The notes: a model not told the origin generated them from the sequence alone. Counted from the first letter of the stretch, positions 25,796 to 35,385 are shown. The stretch: 64,000 nt of DNA from Rhodococcus maanshanensis NBRC 100610 (GCF_001894865.1 NZ_BCXA01000006.1:1-64000); one strand, 5' to 3'. Translations and numbers: made by a program.

Positions 25796-27136
25796 TCAGG
25801 CGACGCCCTTGATCCGGTAGACGAGCACCCCGGCGAGCACCGACAACGCGCCGGCGAGCACGTAGAGCCCGGTGTAGCCGCCGAGGGAGTTCACCATCAC
25901 CGCCGCGACCACCGGCGCGAGCACGTTCGGTAACGCGATCGCGAGGTTGATGATGCCGATGTCCTTGCCGTTACTCTCGGCCTCCGGCAGCACCTCGGTC
26001 ACCAGCGCGAAGTCGACGGCGGTGAACACCCCGGTCCCCAGCCCGAGGATGACGGCCGCGAGCACGGTCACCGGGAAGGTCGGGACGAAGGCCAGCAGCA
26101 GGGTCGCCACCGACATGAAGATCGCCGACGCCGCCACGAACGGCCTGCGACGCCCGACGCGGTCCGACACGGCACCGGCGACCACCACCGTGACGAGGAC
26201 CGACACGGCGTAGACGACGGTGAGGATCAGGACCCCGTCGCTGACCCGGAGCCCGCCACCGGTCGCGGCGTCGTCACGCGTGAGTCCCACCTCGTCTTGC
26301 AGGTAGTAGAACAGGTAGAACAGCCCCGTCGCGCTGCTCATGGTGGCGAGGAACCGGGTCAGCCAGGCCCAGCCGAAGTCCGGGTACCGGCGCACGTCCA
26401 CCCAGTAGCACGCGAGCAACTCGGCGAGCCGGAACGGCGGCTTCTCGACCGGGGCGAGCGGTGGTTCCCACCGTGAAAAGACGAACGGCACGATCGCCAG
26501 GACGCAGGCGGCCGCGCATAGCAGGTATCCCACGGTGATGCCCAGCGGACCCGCCCAGATCGCGGTCGCGGCGGTGCCGAGTGCGGTACCGACGACGACG
26601 GCGAGGGTGTACGCGAACCCGTACCACCCGGAGACCACGCCGCGCTGGGCGACCGGCACATGGTCGGCAACCGAGGCCGACACCGGCGTGATGACCGCGT
26701 TGATCACCGCCTGCACCGCGACCCAGCTCAGCAACACCGCCGGCAGCGTCTGCGCGAACCCCATGGCGACCAGCCCGGCCGCCACCACCACCGTTCCCCC
26801 CGCGATCCACGGGGTGCGACGGCCCCACCGAGAGACCGTGCAATCGGACAGGGCGCCCCACAATGGCGTCGACAGGAGCGCGAAGATACCCGCGATGAAG
26901 CCGATGACGGCGAGGTTGGTCTCCTTGCTGGTGGCCGAAAAGAACCACGGCGCACCCTCCGTCATGCGCTCCACCTGCGGCGACATCAGCACCTGCGCCG
27001 GCCCCGACCACGCGATGTTGATGCCGACGTAGGCGAGGGTGAACATCGCGATCCACCCGCGTGAGGCACGTGTGGTCGGCCCCACTGTCGGTTCCGGCGC
27101 GGTGGTCGCGGCGGACGCGGAGAGTGGAGCAGTCAT
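25796..27136 (-). CDS. MFS transporter, probable galactoside/sugar permease
   Basis: A 446-residue protein with about 12 membrane helices. The cytoplasmic loop 2-3 motif is PLWGALSDCTVSRWGRRTPW, and the loop 8-9 equivalent is GAVSDRVGRRRPF. The ATG at 27136 has AAGGG 8 bases upstream. It lies 31 bases downstream of the alpha-galactosidase gene on the same strand, so it is probably the uptake partner for a galactoside. The substrate inference rests only on this context. Confidence 0.83.
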   Translation of the reverse strand: MTAPLSASAATTAPEPTVGPTTRASRGWIAMFTLAYVGINIAWSGPAQVLMSPQVERMTEGAPWFFSATSKETNLAVIGFIAGIFALLSTPLWGALSDCTVSRWGRRTPWIAGGTVVVAAGLVAMGFAQTLPAVLLSWVAVQAVINAVITPVSASVADHVPVAQRGVVSGWYGFAYTLAVVVGTALGTAATAIWAGPLGITVGYLLCAAACVLAIVPFVFSRWEPPLAPVEKPPFRLAELLACYWVDVRRYPDFGWAWLTRFLATMSSATGLFYLFYYLQDEVGLTRDDAATGGGLRVSDGVLILTVVYAVSVLVTVVVAGAVSDRVGRRRPFVAASAIFMSVATLLLAFVPTFPVTVLAAVILGLGTGVFTAVDFALVTEVLPEAESNGKDIGIINLAIALPNVLAPVVAAVMVNSLGGYTGLYVLAGALSVLAGVLVYRIKGVA

Positions 27137-27167
27137 CGGGATCCCTTCGGGCGGCGGCATTCCCACG

Positions 27168-28343
27168 TCAACTGGCCGGGGAACGAAGAAGCACCATCTC
27201 ACGAGGACGTAGCGACCACAGGTCTTTTCGGTCTTGCACCGATTCGCCGGTCCAGACGTCAACGGATTCGGCGGTGAGCGGGCACAACACCGTTCCGTCC
27301 GACAGGACCAGCGCGTCATCGCGGACCCGGACCGAGATTGCGCGTCGACCCCGGTTCAGCACCCCGTAGACCACCGCACCGCTCAGCTGACGGCGCCACA
27401 CCTCGACGCGCCCGAACCGGGCGACCCGCTCCCCCTGTCGGCCGAGCGCGTCCTGGGAGATCGCCAGCACGCCTGCGTGAGTGAGCAGCTCGCGCGTCTG
27501 CTCGGACATGGTGCGCAGGTCGTTCCCCGCGAACAGCGGCGCCGCCAGCATCGCCCACAGCATGAAGTGGCTGCGCGACTCCACCTCGCCGAGTCCGTGG
27601 TTACCCACCTCGAGCATGTCGGGGTCGTTCCAGCCGCCGGGACCGGCGTACCGGGCCAGGCCGTGCTGGCGGTCGGCGAGCCGCAGCACCGAGCGCCAGC
27701 TCGCACCGATGTCCGGAGTGGTGCGCCATAGGTGCCCGTACTCTCCCGCCCACTCCCACGGCCTGGTCATGCCATATTCGGAGATGCTGTAGACGATTGG
27801 CCTCCCGGTGTCCGCGAGGGCAGCGGCCATCCGTTCGAAGGCTCCCCGGTGGTCGAGTCCGGTGCCGCCGCCACCGGCCCGGCACCAGTCGTATTTGAGG
27901 TAGTCGACGCCCCATCCTGCGAGGGTCTCCGCATCGAGGTCCTCGTATCCGAAAGATCCGATGTCGCGGGCCGGGTAGCGGTCGTAGATCATCGCGCACG
28001 TCCTACGCCCGGGCGCCAGATAGAGGCCGAACTTCAGTCCGCGGGCGTGGATCTCCTCACCGAGGGCGGCCATCCCGCTCGGGAACCGTCTGGGGTGCGA
28101 GCGGAGTCGGCCATCGTCCCCGCGGGCGAAGGCCTGCCAGCAGTCGTCGACCACCAGGTACCGGTACCCCGCGTCACGCATCCCGCTATCGACCATGGCG
28201 TCCGCGGTCGCCAGCACCACCTCCTCGGTCAGGTCATAGCAGCGGAATCGGTTCCAGCTGTTCCAGCCCATCGGTGGAGTGGGCGCGAGGGCGGGGTCCT
28301 TGCGCGGCGCCGACCTCCCGCAGTCCCGGTTAGCAGCACTCAC
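27168..28343 (-). CDS. Alpha-galactosidase, glycoside hydrolase family 27
   Basis: A 391-residue GH27 enzyme that removes terminal alpha-galactose. The N-terminal signature is TPPMGWNSWNRF, and YRYLVVDDCWQ, GLKFGLYLAPGRRTC and the nucleophile Asp in VDYLKYDWC are all present. The acid/base Asp lies in GGWNDPDML. No signal peptide is visible, so it is probably cytoplasmic and works on imported oligosaccharide. The start is GTG 28343 because AAGGAG (28355-28350) sits 6 bases upstream; an ATG at 28376 lies before that site. With the MFS gene it forms a two-gene sugar cassette that interrupts the cell-envelope/translation block. Confidence 0.92.
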   Translation of the reverse strand: MSAANRDCGRSAPRKDPALAPTPPMGWNSWNRFRCYDLTEEVVLATADAMVDSGMRDAGYRYLVVDDCWQAFARGDDGRLRSHPRRFPSGMAALGEEIHARGLKFGLYLAPGRRTCAMIYDRYPARDIGSFGYEDLDAETLAGWGVDYLKYDWCRAGGGGTGLDHRGAFERMAAALADTGRPIVYSISEYGMTRPWEWAGEYGHLWRTTPDIGASWRSVLRLADRQHGLARYAGPGGWNDPDMLEVGNHGLGEVESRSHFMLWAMLAAPLFAGNDLRTMSEQTRELLTHAGVLAISQDALGRQGERVARFGRVEVWRRQLSGAVVYGVLNRGRRAISVRVRDDALVLSDGTVLCPLTAESVDVWTGESVQDRKDLWSLRPREMVLLRSPAS

Positions 28344-28378
28344 GTCAAGCTCCTTGGCGCTGCGGAACTTCGGCATCC

Positions 28379-29083
28379 TCAGAGGATAAGGCCGACCGGC
28401 GCGCGCCTGATGTGGATCCGGTACCCGACCTCGAGCGCCAGCCCCGGGGTCTGCCCGTAGGCGCGCTGCGCGACCTTGCCGCTGAACTCGATCCCGAGCA
28501 CGGCGCGCAGGGCCGCCCTGCTGTCGAACTCCCACCGTGTCCTGACCCTCGAGAGCTCGAATCCCTGTGCGGCGAAGAACGACTCGACCCCGGCCGGGTC
28601 GTAGTGCGGCAGGTCCGCGCGCATCCACTCGCCGTACGGGCCGACCGTGGCGTCCAGATCCACCACCGCGAGCACTCCCCCTGGCCGCAGCACCCGCATG
28701 GACTCGGTGATACCGGGCCCGCAGCCCGGCCCGAAGAAGTACGCGGTCCGCGCGTGCACGAGGTCAACGGAGGCATCGGGCAGTGGGATCCGCTCGGCGG
28801 AGCCGGCGAGCACCGTGACGGCATCGTCTCCCGCCGTCCGGTTCCGCGCCCGGTCGACCAGCGGCGGGTGCGGTTCGACGCCGACCACCGACCGGGCCAG
28901 CGCCGCGAACACCGGCAGGTGGAACCCGGCGCCGCAGCCGAGGTCCAGCACGTCGCGCCCGGCCCAGTCGGCGACCCGCCGCAACTCGGCGAACACGGCG
29001 CCGTCCGCGTCCTGGGCGCGGTTCTCCACCTCGTAGACGTCCGGCCAGTGCCAGATGTTGGGGCTCGGGATCGGTGCCGTCAC
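28379..29083 (-). CDS. Class I SAM-dependent methyltransferase
   Basis: A 234-residue Rossmann methyltransferase. The SAM-binding motif is VLDLGCGAGFHLPVFAAL (about residues 45-62), followed by the acidic motif GVEPHPPLV and the post-motif RIPLPDASVDLVHAR. The substrate is unknown. The GTG start lies 17 bases after the cdsA stop on the same strand, so it may be the last gene of the pyrH-frr-cdsA run. Confidence 0.85.
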   Translation of the reverse strand: MTAPIPSPNIWHWPDVYEVENRAQDADGAVFAELRRVADWAGRDVLDLGCGAGFHLPVFAALARSVVGVEPHPPLVDRARNRTAGDDAVTVLAGSAERIPLPDASVDLVHARTAYFFGPGCGPGITESMRVLRPGGVLAVVDLDATVGPYGEWMRADLPHYDPAGVESFFAAQGFELSRVRTRWEFDSRAALRAVLGIEFSGKVAQRAYGQTPGLALEVGYRIHIRRAPVGLIL

Positions 29084-29099
29084 GACTGCGCTCGCACGG

Positions 29100-29963
29100 T
29101 CACAACAGCGCGGTGAACACCAGCCACGTGACGAACGCGGACGGCAGCAGCGAGTCCAGCCGGTCCATGATCCCGCCGTGTCCGGGCAGCAGGGTGCCCA
29201 TGTCCTTGATTCCGAGCTCTCGCTTGACCTGCGACTCGATCAGGTCGCCGGTGGTGGCCACCAGGACCAGCACGACGCCGAGCACGACGCCGACCAGCGC
29301 GTCGGCATCGAGGATGAGGGTGACGGTGAGGACCGAGCCGATCACGCAGAAGACCAGCGAACCCGCGAAGCCCTCCCAGGACTTCTTCGGGCTGATCGCC
29401 GGGACCATCGGGTGCTTGCCGAACAGCACGCCGGCGGCATAGCCACCGACGTCGGAGCACACCACCCCGATGATCAGGCAGAAGATCCGTCCAGGACCGT
29501 CATCCTGGCGCACCATCAGCGTCGCGAACGAGGCCAGCAGCGGGATCCACGCGGCGACGAAGACCGCGACCCCGGTGTCGCGGAGGAAGTTCTGCGGGGT
29601 GGCCTTCAGCCCGCCCTGCAGCAGGCGCCACAGCATGCACGCGAGCACCGTGCCCGCGAACCCGCCGAGCACGCCGGTGGTGCCGTACGGCCAGCCCAGC
29701 CAGATCGTCGCCTGCCCACCGAGCAGCAGCGGGATGAACGGGACCGCGATCCCGCCCTCGCGCAATCGCTTGGTGACCTCCCACGTCGCGACGGCCATGG
29801 CGGCCGCCACGATGGCGAAGAACAGGTTCGGGAAGTAGAGCAGCGCGACGACGAGCATCGCCCCGAGCCCGACACCGACCGCGATCGCCGCAGGCAGGTC
29901 CCGGCCTGCCTTGGCGTTCACGGCCGCGGCGGCGCCCTGGGGCGCCGAGCCTTCGGTTGACAC
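29100..29963 (-). CDS. cdsA: Phosphatidate cytidylyltransferase
   Basis: A 287-residue membrane enzyme that makes CDP-diacylglycerol from phosphatidic acid and CTP. About eight hydrophobic helices are visible. The family signature near the C-terminus reads SQVKRELGIKDMGTLLPGHG followed by GIMDRLDS. Its GTG overlaps the frr stop by one base, a tight coupling. The N-terminal 20 residues are hydrophilic and Ala-rich. Confidence 0.94.
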   Translation of the reverse strand: MSTEGSAPQGAAAAVNAKAGRDLPAAIAVGVGLGAMLVVALLYFPNLFFAIVAAAMAVATWEVTKRLREGGIAVPFIPLLLGGQATIWLGWPYGTTGVLGGFAGTVLACMLWRLLQGGLKATPQNFLRDTGVAVFVAAWIPLLASFATLMVRQDDGPGRIFCLIIGVVCSDVGGYAAGVLFGKHPMVPAISPKKSWEGFAGSLVFCVIGSVLTVTLILDADALVGVVLGVVLVLVATTGDLIESQVKRELGIKDMGTLLPGHGGIMDRLDSLLPSAFVTWLVFTALL

Positions 29964-30520
29964 TAAACCTCCAGCAATTCAGCTTCCTTGTGCTTCACAA
30001 GTTCGTCGATGTGCGCCACGTACTTGGCGGTGGTCTTGTCGAGTTCCTTCTCTGCGCGCCCGACCTCGTCCTCGCCCGCGTCGCCGTCCTTCTGGATGCG
30101 CGAGAGCTCGTCCATCGCCTTGCGGCGGACGTTGCGGATGGAGACCTTGGCGTCCTCGCCCTTGCCCTTGGCCTGCTTGACGAACTCGCGGCGCCGCTCC
30201 TCGGTCAGCTGCGGCACCGAGATGCGGATGATGCTGCCGTCGTTGCTGGGGTTCAGGCCCAGGTCCGAGTTGCGGATCGCGGTCTCGATCGGCCCCAGCT
30301 GCGCGGCCTCGTACGGCTTGATGATCACCATGCGCGCCTCGGGCACGTTGATGCTCGCCAGCTGCGTGATCGGGGTGATCGAGCCGTAGTACTCGATATG
30401 GATCCGGTTGAACATGCCCGGGTTCGCGCGCCCGGTGCGGATTCCGCCGAGGTCCTCCTTGGCCACCGCGACGGCCTTCTCCATCTTCTCCTCGGCGTCG
30501 AAGAGAGCTTCATCAATCAC
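29963..30520 (-). CDS. frr: Ribosome recycling factor
   Basis: A 185-residue factor that, with EF-G, splits post-termination ribosomes. It contains [13 protein letters not shown] and [16 protein letters not shown], the conserved domain-I helices. GTG 30520 has GGAGG 5 bases upstream. It follows pyrH by 37 bases and overlaps cdsA by one base. Confidence 0.96.
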   Translation of the reverse strand: MIDEALFDAEEKMEKAVAVAKEDLGGIRTGRANPGMFNRIHIEYYGSITPITQLASINVPEARMVIIKPYEAAQLGPIETAIRNSDLGLNPSNDGSIIRISVPQLTEERRREFVKQAKGKGEDAKVSIRNVRRKAMDELSRIQKDGDAGEDEVGRAEKELDKTTAKYVAHIDELVKHKEAELLEV

Positions 30521-30557
30521 GGTGTTCCTCCAGGCTCGGCGGGTGCGGTGGGATGGT

Positions 30558-31301
30558 TCATGACTTGACGAGTGTTCCGATCTTCTCACCGGCCACCGCG
30601 CGTGCGATGTTCCCCTCGGTGAGCAGGTTGAACACCATCATCGGCATCTGGTTGTCCATGCAGAGGCTGAATGCGGTGGCGTCGGCAACCTGGAGGCCCT
30701 GTTCGATGACCTCGCGGTGGCTGATCTCGGTGTACATGGTCGCGGTCGGGTCCACTCGCGGATCGGCGCTGTAGACGCCATCGACGGCCTTGGCCATCAG
30801 CACCACCTCGGCGCCGATCTCGAGGGCGCGCTGCGCGGCGGTCGTGTCGGTGGAGAAGTAGGGCATGCCCATGCCTGCGCCGAAGATGACGACCCGGCCC
30901 TTCTCGAGGTGACGGACGGCGCGCAGCGGCAGGTACGGCTCGGCGACCTGCCCCATGGTGATGGCGGTCTGCACGCGGGTGGCGACGCCCTGCTTCTCGA
31001 GGAAGTCCTGCAGCGCAAGGCAGTTCATCACGGTGCCGAGCATGCCCATGTAGTCGGACCTGGACCGGTCCATGCCGCGCTGCTGCAGCTCGGCGCCGCG
31101 GAAGAAGTTGCCGCCGCCGATGACGACCGCGACCTGCACGCCGGAGTTGACGACCTCGGCGATCTGCTCCGCCACCGTCTGCACCACGTCGGGGTCAAGG
31201 CCGACCTCGCCACCACCGAACATCTCGCCACCGAGCTTGAGGAGGACGCGCTTGAAGCCGTCCCGTCGGGGTGCGGAATCGGTCGGTGCGGGTTCGGTCA
31301 T
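30558..31301 (-). CDS. pyrH: Uridylate kinase
   Basis: A 247-residue hexameric UMP kinase of the amino-acid-kinase fold, feeding pyrimidine nucleotide synthesis. The motifs include [24 protein letters not shown], and the UMP/ATP site [22 protein letters not shown] 31301 has GGAGA 5 bases upstream; a 30-residue upstream extension is not used. It heads the pyrH-frr-cdsA unit. The tsf terminator lies just upstream, so pyrH needs its own promoter or read-through. Confidence 0.96.
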   Translation of the reverse strand: MTEPAPTDSAPRRDGFKRVLLKLGGEMFGGGEVGLDPDVVQTVAEQIAEVVNSGVQVAVVIGGGNFFRGAELQQRGMDRSRSDYMGMLGTVMNCLALQDFLEKQGVATRVQTAITMGQVAEPYLPLRAVRHLEKGRVVIFGAGMGMPYFSTDTTAAQRALEIGAEVVLMAKAVDGVYSADPRVDPTATMYTEISHREVIEQGLQVADATAFSLCMDNQMPMMVFNLLTEGNIARAVAGEKIGTLVKS

Positions 31302-31450
31302 GGCTCTCCTCGATCGTCGGTGCCGCCGTGGGCGGTGTGCGGCCAGCATGAATAGGCCACCCGGTGTTCTGGCCACAGATGACCACTCCATCCTGCCTTA
31401 TCCGCCCCCGGGAACGGCGCCCGGGGCCGTCGACGCGCGCCGCACACGCA

Positions 31451-31488
31451 GAAAGGCCCCGCACCCGGAAACCGGGGCGGGGCCTTTC
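31451..31488 (-). terminator. tsf transcription terminator
   Basis: The 11-bp outer stem GAAAGGCCCCG/CGGGGCCTTTC (31451-31461 with 31478-31488) encloses a second inner stem CCGG-AAA-CCGG. It lies 18 bases after the tsf stop, between tsf and pyrH. The strength of the stem suggests an intrinsic terminator. Confidence 0.87.
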
Positions 31489-31505
31489 GGTGGAGCTGGT
31501 GCCGT

Positions 31506-32330
31506 CTAGCTGGCGCCGACCTCGAACCGCGCGAAGCGGGTGATGGTCACGCCTGCCTCGTCGAGAAGCGCCTTGACGGTCTTCTTCGAGTCGGTGACGG
31601 AGGACTGCTCGGTGAGCACGACGTCCTTGAAGAAGCCGTTGACACGGCCCTCGACGATCTTGGGGAGTGCAGCCTCGGGCTTGCCCTCCTCCTTGGCGGT
31701 CTCCTCGGCGACGCGACGCTCGGCCTCGACGATCTCCGCGGGGACCTCGTCACGGGTCACGTACTTCGCCTTGAGCGCGGCGACCTGCATGGCGGCGGCG
31801 CGAGCGGCCTCCGCTGCTCCGTCACCCTCGCCCTGGTACTCGACCAGCACGCCAACGGCGGGCGGCAGGTCGGCACTGCGCTTGTGCAGGTAGGTCGCGA
31901 CCGGGCCGTCGAACGCGACGACGCGACGCAGCTCGAGCTTCTCGCCGATCTTCGCGGACAGCGCCGCCACGAGCTCGTCGGCGGTCTGGTCGCCCGCGGA
32001 GGCGGCCTTCAGCGCGTCGAGGTCAGCAGCCTTGGCCGCGGCGGCCGCGGTGACGACCTTGTCCGCGAGCTCCTGGAACTCGGCGTTCTTGGCGACGAAG
32101 TCGGTCTCGCAGTTGAGCTCGACCATGACGCCGTCCTTGGCGACGACCAGGCCCTCGGCCGTGGTGCGCTCGGCGCGCTTGCCCACGTCCTTGGCACCCT
32201 TGATGCGGAGCAGCTCGACGGCCTTGTCGAAGTCGCCGTCCGTCTCTGCAAGCGCGTTCTTGCAATCCATCATTCCGGAGCCGGTGAGCTCGCGGAGCCG
32301 CTTCACGTCAGCGGCGGTGTAGTTCGCCAT
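31506..32330 (-). CDS. tsf: Elongation factor Ts
   Basis: A 274-residue nucleotide-exchange factor for EF-Tu. The N-terminal UBA-like part contains [16 protein letters not shown], and the core contains CETDFVAKN, the EF-Tu-contacting motif. The length is normal for actinobacteria. It lies 89 bases downstream of rpsB, separated by a hairpin, with a strong terminator behind it. Confidence 0.97.
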   Translation of the reverse strand: MANYTAADVKRLRELTGSGMMDCKNALAETDGDFDKAVELLRIKGAKDVGKRAERTTAEGLVVAKDGVMVELNCETDFVAKNAEFQELADKVVTAAAAAKAADLDALKAASAGDQTADELVAALSAKIGEKLELRRVVAFDGPVATYLHKRSADLPPAVGVLVEYQGEGDGAAEAARAAAMQVAALKAKYVTRDEVPAEIVEAERRVAEETAKEEGKPEAALPKIVEGRVNGFFKDVVLTEQSSVTDSKKTVKALLDEAGVTITRFARFEVGAS

Positions 32331-32387
32331 TGGGGGCGAGCCTCCTTGAGTGAGATTCGATGCCTGGGGTGGAGCGTGAAGTGAAGC

Positions 32388-32413
32388 GGCCCTGACCTTG
32401 GAAGGTCAGGGCC
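32388..32413 (-). terminator. rpsB-tsf intergenic hairpin
   Basis: A 12-bp perfect stem (32388-32399 with 32402-32413) starts 6 bases after the rpsB stop. Without a T-tract it may be a partial terminator or an mRNA-processing site that sets the rpsB:tsf ratio. Confidence 0.72.
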
Positions 32414-32419
32414 GAGTCA

Positions 32420-33277
32420 CTAGGCCTGCGGGGCCTCGGCTGCGGGAGCCTCGGTCGCCTCGGCGGCGGGAGCCTCGGCTGCTGCCTCCGCCTCGGCGGC
32501 GGGGGCGGCCTGCGAGAGCAGCTCCTGCTCCCACTCGGCGAGCGGCTCGGCGCCGGCCTCGGGCTTCGCGTCGTCCGCGGAACCGCGGCCTGCGCGGGCC
32601 TGCAGGCCCTCGGCCACCGCGGAGGCGACGACCTTGGTCAGCAGAGCGGCGGAGCGGATCGCGTCGTCGTTACCCGGGATCGGGTAGTCGACCAGGTCGG
32701 GATCGCAGTTGGTGTCCAGGATCGCGATGACCGGGATGTTCAGCTTGCGGGCCTCAGAGACCGCGAGGTGCTCCTTGTTGGTGTCGACGACCCAGATGGC
32801 CGACGGGACCTTGGCCATGTCCCGGATGCCACCGAGGGTGCGGTCGAGCTTGGTCATCTCACGCGTGAGCATGAGGATTTCCTTCTTGGTGCGACCCTCG
32901 AAGCCACCGGTCTGCTCCATCGCCTCGAGATCCTTGAGGCGCAGCAGACGCTTGTGGACGGTGGAGAAGTTGGTCAGCATGCCGCCGAGCCAGCGCTGGT
33001 TCACGTAGGGCATGCCAACGCGGGTCGCCTCTTCGGCGATGGACTCCTGCGCCTGCTTCTTGGTGCCGACGAAGAGCACGGTGCCGCCGTGGGCAACGGT
33101 CTCCTTGACGAACTCGTACGCCTTGTCGATGTACGTGAGGGTCTGCTGCAGGTCGATGATGTAGATGCCGTTGCGGTCCGTGAGGATGAAACGCTTCATC
33201 TTCGGGTTCCAGCGACGGGTCTGGTGCCCGAAGTGGGTACCACTGTCGAGCATCTGCTTCATGGTTACGACAGCCAT
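32420..33277 (-). CDS. rpsB: 30S ribosomal protein S2
   Basis: A 285-residue small-subunit protein. Signatures are [20 protein letters not shown] at the N-terminus and [20 protein letters not shown]. The last 45 residues form an Ala/Glu-rich tail ([19 protein letters not shown]), longer than in E. coli S2 but usual in actinobacteria. AGAGG lies 9 bases before the ATG. A strong leader hairpin at 33344-33381 may take part in autoregulation. Confidence 0.96.
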   Translation of the reverse strand: MAVVTMKQMLDSGTHFGHQTRRWNPKMKRFILTDRNGIYIIDLQQTLTYIDKAYEFVKETVAHGGTVLFVGTKKQAQESIAEEATRVGMPYVNQRWLGGMLTNFSTVHKRLLRLKDLEAMEQTGGFEGRTKKEILMLTREMTKLDRTLGGIRDMAKVPSAIWVVDTNKEHLAVSEARKLNIPVIAILDTNCDPDLVDYPIPGNDDAIRSAALLTKVVASAVAEGLQARAGRGSADDAKPEAGAEPLAEWEQELLSQAAPAAEAEAAAEAPAAEATEAPAAEAPQA

Positions 33278-33343
33278 GGCTGTGTACCTCTTTCATAGCC
33301 GGTTGACGCAGGCGATCGGTGATCCCTGCCCTGGCGCCCACCA

Positions 33344-33381
33344 GCCTCCGGACCTGCACGGGTGCAGGACCAGCCGGAGGC
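33344..33381 (-). ncRNA. Two-stem hairpin in the rpsB 5' leader (candidate cis-regulator)
   Basis: An 8-bp outer stem (33344-33351 with 33374-33381) and a 7-bp inner stem (33353-33359 with 33362-33368) are joined by a small asymmetric internal loop. The element lies 67 bases upstream of the rpsB ATG in the divergent gap with the M23 gene, so it cannot be a terminator for a neighbouring gene. S2 leaders in other bacteria carry autoregulatory RNA structures; whether this is equivalent is unknown. Confidence 0.5.
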
Positions 33382-33551
33382 CGTTGTTCATGCGCGGGCG
33401 CGCGAAGTCGGACTGTGCGAGCACAGACCGCATGGACAGTGTACGGGCTGGCCCCAGCAGGTCATAACCGGCGCTGTGGACAGCCGATCGGCCATCCACA
33501 GATCGTCCTGCGACGCCCCAGGTGCGCCACGGCGTGGCCCAGGGTGGACGG

Positions 33552-34049
33552 ATGCGGATCCTGACCGTTCTCGGATTGTGCGCCGTGGTGCTGTTCGGCG
33601 GTCCGTCGCCGGTGGCCGCCGCGCCCGACGGCTACTCCTGGCCGCTTCGCCCCCGCCCCGCGCTGGCGCGGGCCTTCGACCCACCCGAACACGACTGGCT
33701 GCCCGGACACCGCGGCGTCGACCTGGTCGGCGCGCGCGGCCAGGCGGTGCTCTCCGCAGGCGAGGGGATGGTGGCGTTCGCGGGCGTGGTTGCGGGCAAG
33801 CCGGTGGTCTCGGTCGATCATCCCGGTGGCCTGCGGACCACCTATGAGCCGGTCCTTGCGGCGGTCGGCGTCGGCGCCCGGGTGGGGCGCGGGACACCGC
33901 TCGGCACCCTGGAGCCGGGACATCCCGGGTGCGGGACGTGCCTGCACTGGGGGCTGCGGCGCGGCCGGGAGTATCTCGACCCGCTCGGCCTGGTGCGGGC
34001 GGCGACGGTTCGGCTCAAGCCGCTGCGCGCGGACGTCGCGGGCCCCTAG
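33552..34049 (+). CDS. Secreted M23-family peptidase (Rv2891-like)
   Basis: A 165-residue exported protein. A signal peptide covers about residues 1-24 (LGLCAVVLFGGPSPVAAAP). The LytM-type domain carries GHRGVDL (His and Asp zinc ligands) and the C-terminal LHWGLRRG (the HxG zinc and catalytic motif in degenerate form: HWG). The family hydrolyses peptidoglycan cross-bridges or acts as an inactive activator. It is divergent from rpsB as in mycobacteria. Its TAG stop shares the CTAG at 34046-34049 with the stop of the convergent MinD-like gene. Confidence 0.85.
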   Translation: MRILTVLGLCAVVLFGGPSPVAAAPDGYSWPLRPRPALARAFDPPEHDWLPGHRGVDLVGARGQAVLSAGEGMVAFAGVVAGKPVVSVDHPGGLRTTYEPVLAAVGVGARVGRGTPLGTLEPGHPGCGTCLHWGLRRGREYLDPLGLVRAATVRLKPLRADVAGP

Positions 34050-35254
34050 CTCCACTCGGCCACGGCGTGCCTGCCAGCGGAGGCCGGGAAGTCGTCGGCG
34101 ACCATCGCGGCGAGTTCGACGAAGGCCCTGCGGGTGGCGGGCCGGAGCAGGTCCAGGTCGATCTCGGCGCCCTCCGCGAGGTGCTCGTCGAAGGGCACCA
34201 CCTGCACGGCGCGGCACCGGGCGAGGAAATGCCTGCTCAGCTCGTCGAGGTCGATCGTCGTCGCGCCCGGCCTGGCGGAACTGATCACCACGACCGTCCG
34301 TTCGACCAGGTGCCCGTAGCCGTGGTGCTGCAGCCAGTCCAGGGTTGCCGCGGCGCTGCGGGCCCCGTCGATCGCGGGCGAGCTCACCAGCACGAGCGAA
34401 TTGGCAAGCTGCAGAACGCCGTTCATCGCGGAGTGCATGATCCCGGTGCCACAGTCGGTGAGGATGATGTTGTAGTACACCTGCAGGATGTCGATGACCG
34501 ACCGGTAGTCGGCCTCGCTGAACGCCTCCGACATGGCCGGGTCCTGCTCGCTGGCCAGCACCTCCAGCCGGCTCGCGGCCTGCGAGGTGTGCCTGCGCAC
34601 ATCCGAGTAGCGCTTCAGGTTCGGCGCATCGGCGAGCAGGTCGCGCACCGTGGAGTCGGTCTGCAGCGGAACCCGCGTCGCCAGGGTGCCCATGTCCGGG
34701 TTCGCGTCCACCGCGATCACCTGGTCCCCGCGCAGCGAGGCGAAGGTCGAGCCGAGCCCGACCGTGGTCGTGGTCTTGCCGACGCCGCCCTTGAGCGAGA
34801 GGAAGGCGATCCGGTAGTCGCCGCGAATCGGCTGCTTGATCCGCTCGACCAGCGCCTGCAGACGCAGCTCGTCCCCGGACTGCCCGGGGTTGATGACCCC
34901 GCCGGAGAGGCGGTGCACCGCCGCGCGCCAGCCCGCGTCGGGGGTCCGGCGCGGCCGCTTGAGCAGCGCCCCCGCCACCAGGTCCCTGTTGGTGGGCTGG
35001 TGGGGCGGCGCAGGCGGGCGGACCGGCTCGGTCCAGGTCGGCTCGATCGGGGCGGGTTCGGGCGGCGCCCACGCGGGTTCGACGGCGTGGCCCGGCCCGG
35101 TCCACGGCTCCTCGGGGACGGCGGGCGCGGCGGGCGCGGCGGGCGACCACGCGGGCACGGCGGCGACCGGTGCATCCCGATCCGCCCAGACCGGCTCCCC
35201 CGCGGGCGCGGCGGCCCCCTGCAGCCAGGCCGGCGTCGAATGATCGCGGTTCAC
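34046..35254 (-). CDS. MinD/ParA-like ATPase with proline-rich N-terminus
   Basis: A 402-residue protein. The first 110 residues are Pro/Ala/Trp-rich and presumably disordered. A P-loop ATPase domain follows with the deviant Walker A SLKGGVGKTTTTVGLGSTFA, switch-like VIAVDANPDMGTLATR and ILTDCGTGI. Similar Pro-rich MinD-like ATPases occur in mycobacteria, including ESX-associated EspI, but no ESX genes are here. The partner and cargo are unknown. GTG 35254 has GGGGG 5 bases upstream. Its stop is read from the same CTAG as that of the M23 gene. Confidence 0.82.
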   Translation of the reverse strand: MNRDHSTPAWLQGAAAPAGEPVWADRDAPVAAVPAWSPAAPAAPAVPEEPWTGPGHAVEPAWAPPEPAPIEPTWTEPVRPPAPPHQPTNRDLVAGALLKRPRRTPDAGWRAAVHRLSGGVINPGQSGDELRLQALVERIKQPIRGDYRIAFLSLKGGVGKTTTTVGLGSTFASLRGDQVIAVDANPDMGTLATRVPLQTDSTVRDLLADAPNLKRYSDVRRHTSQAASRLEVLASEQDPAMSEAFSEADYRSVIDILQVYYNIILTDCGTGIMHSAMNGVLQLANSLVLVSSPAIDGARSAAATLDWLQHHGYGHLVERTVVVISSARPGATTIDLDELSRHFLARCRAVQVVPFDEHLAEGAEIDLDLLRPATRRAFVELAAMVADDFPASAGRHAVAEWS

Positions 35255-35385
35255 AATTCCCCCGAATGTGTGGCAGATCCACGGGTTCGACCCGCAGTGG
35301 TTCCGGGGCGAGGCTATCAAGTGGGTCCTGGACATCACCCCCGGCCGGGAGAAGCATCGGTGTCAGGCAACCACAGGAGGCAGCC

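Noticed and set aside
34046-35254. Assignment of the MinD-like protein to an ESX secretion locus
   Set aside because: No EccC, EccD, EsxA/B, PE/PPE or mycosin genes occur in the window, so only a family resemblance is stated.
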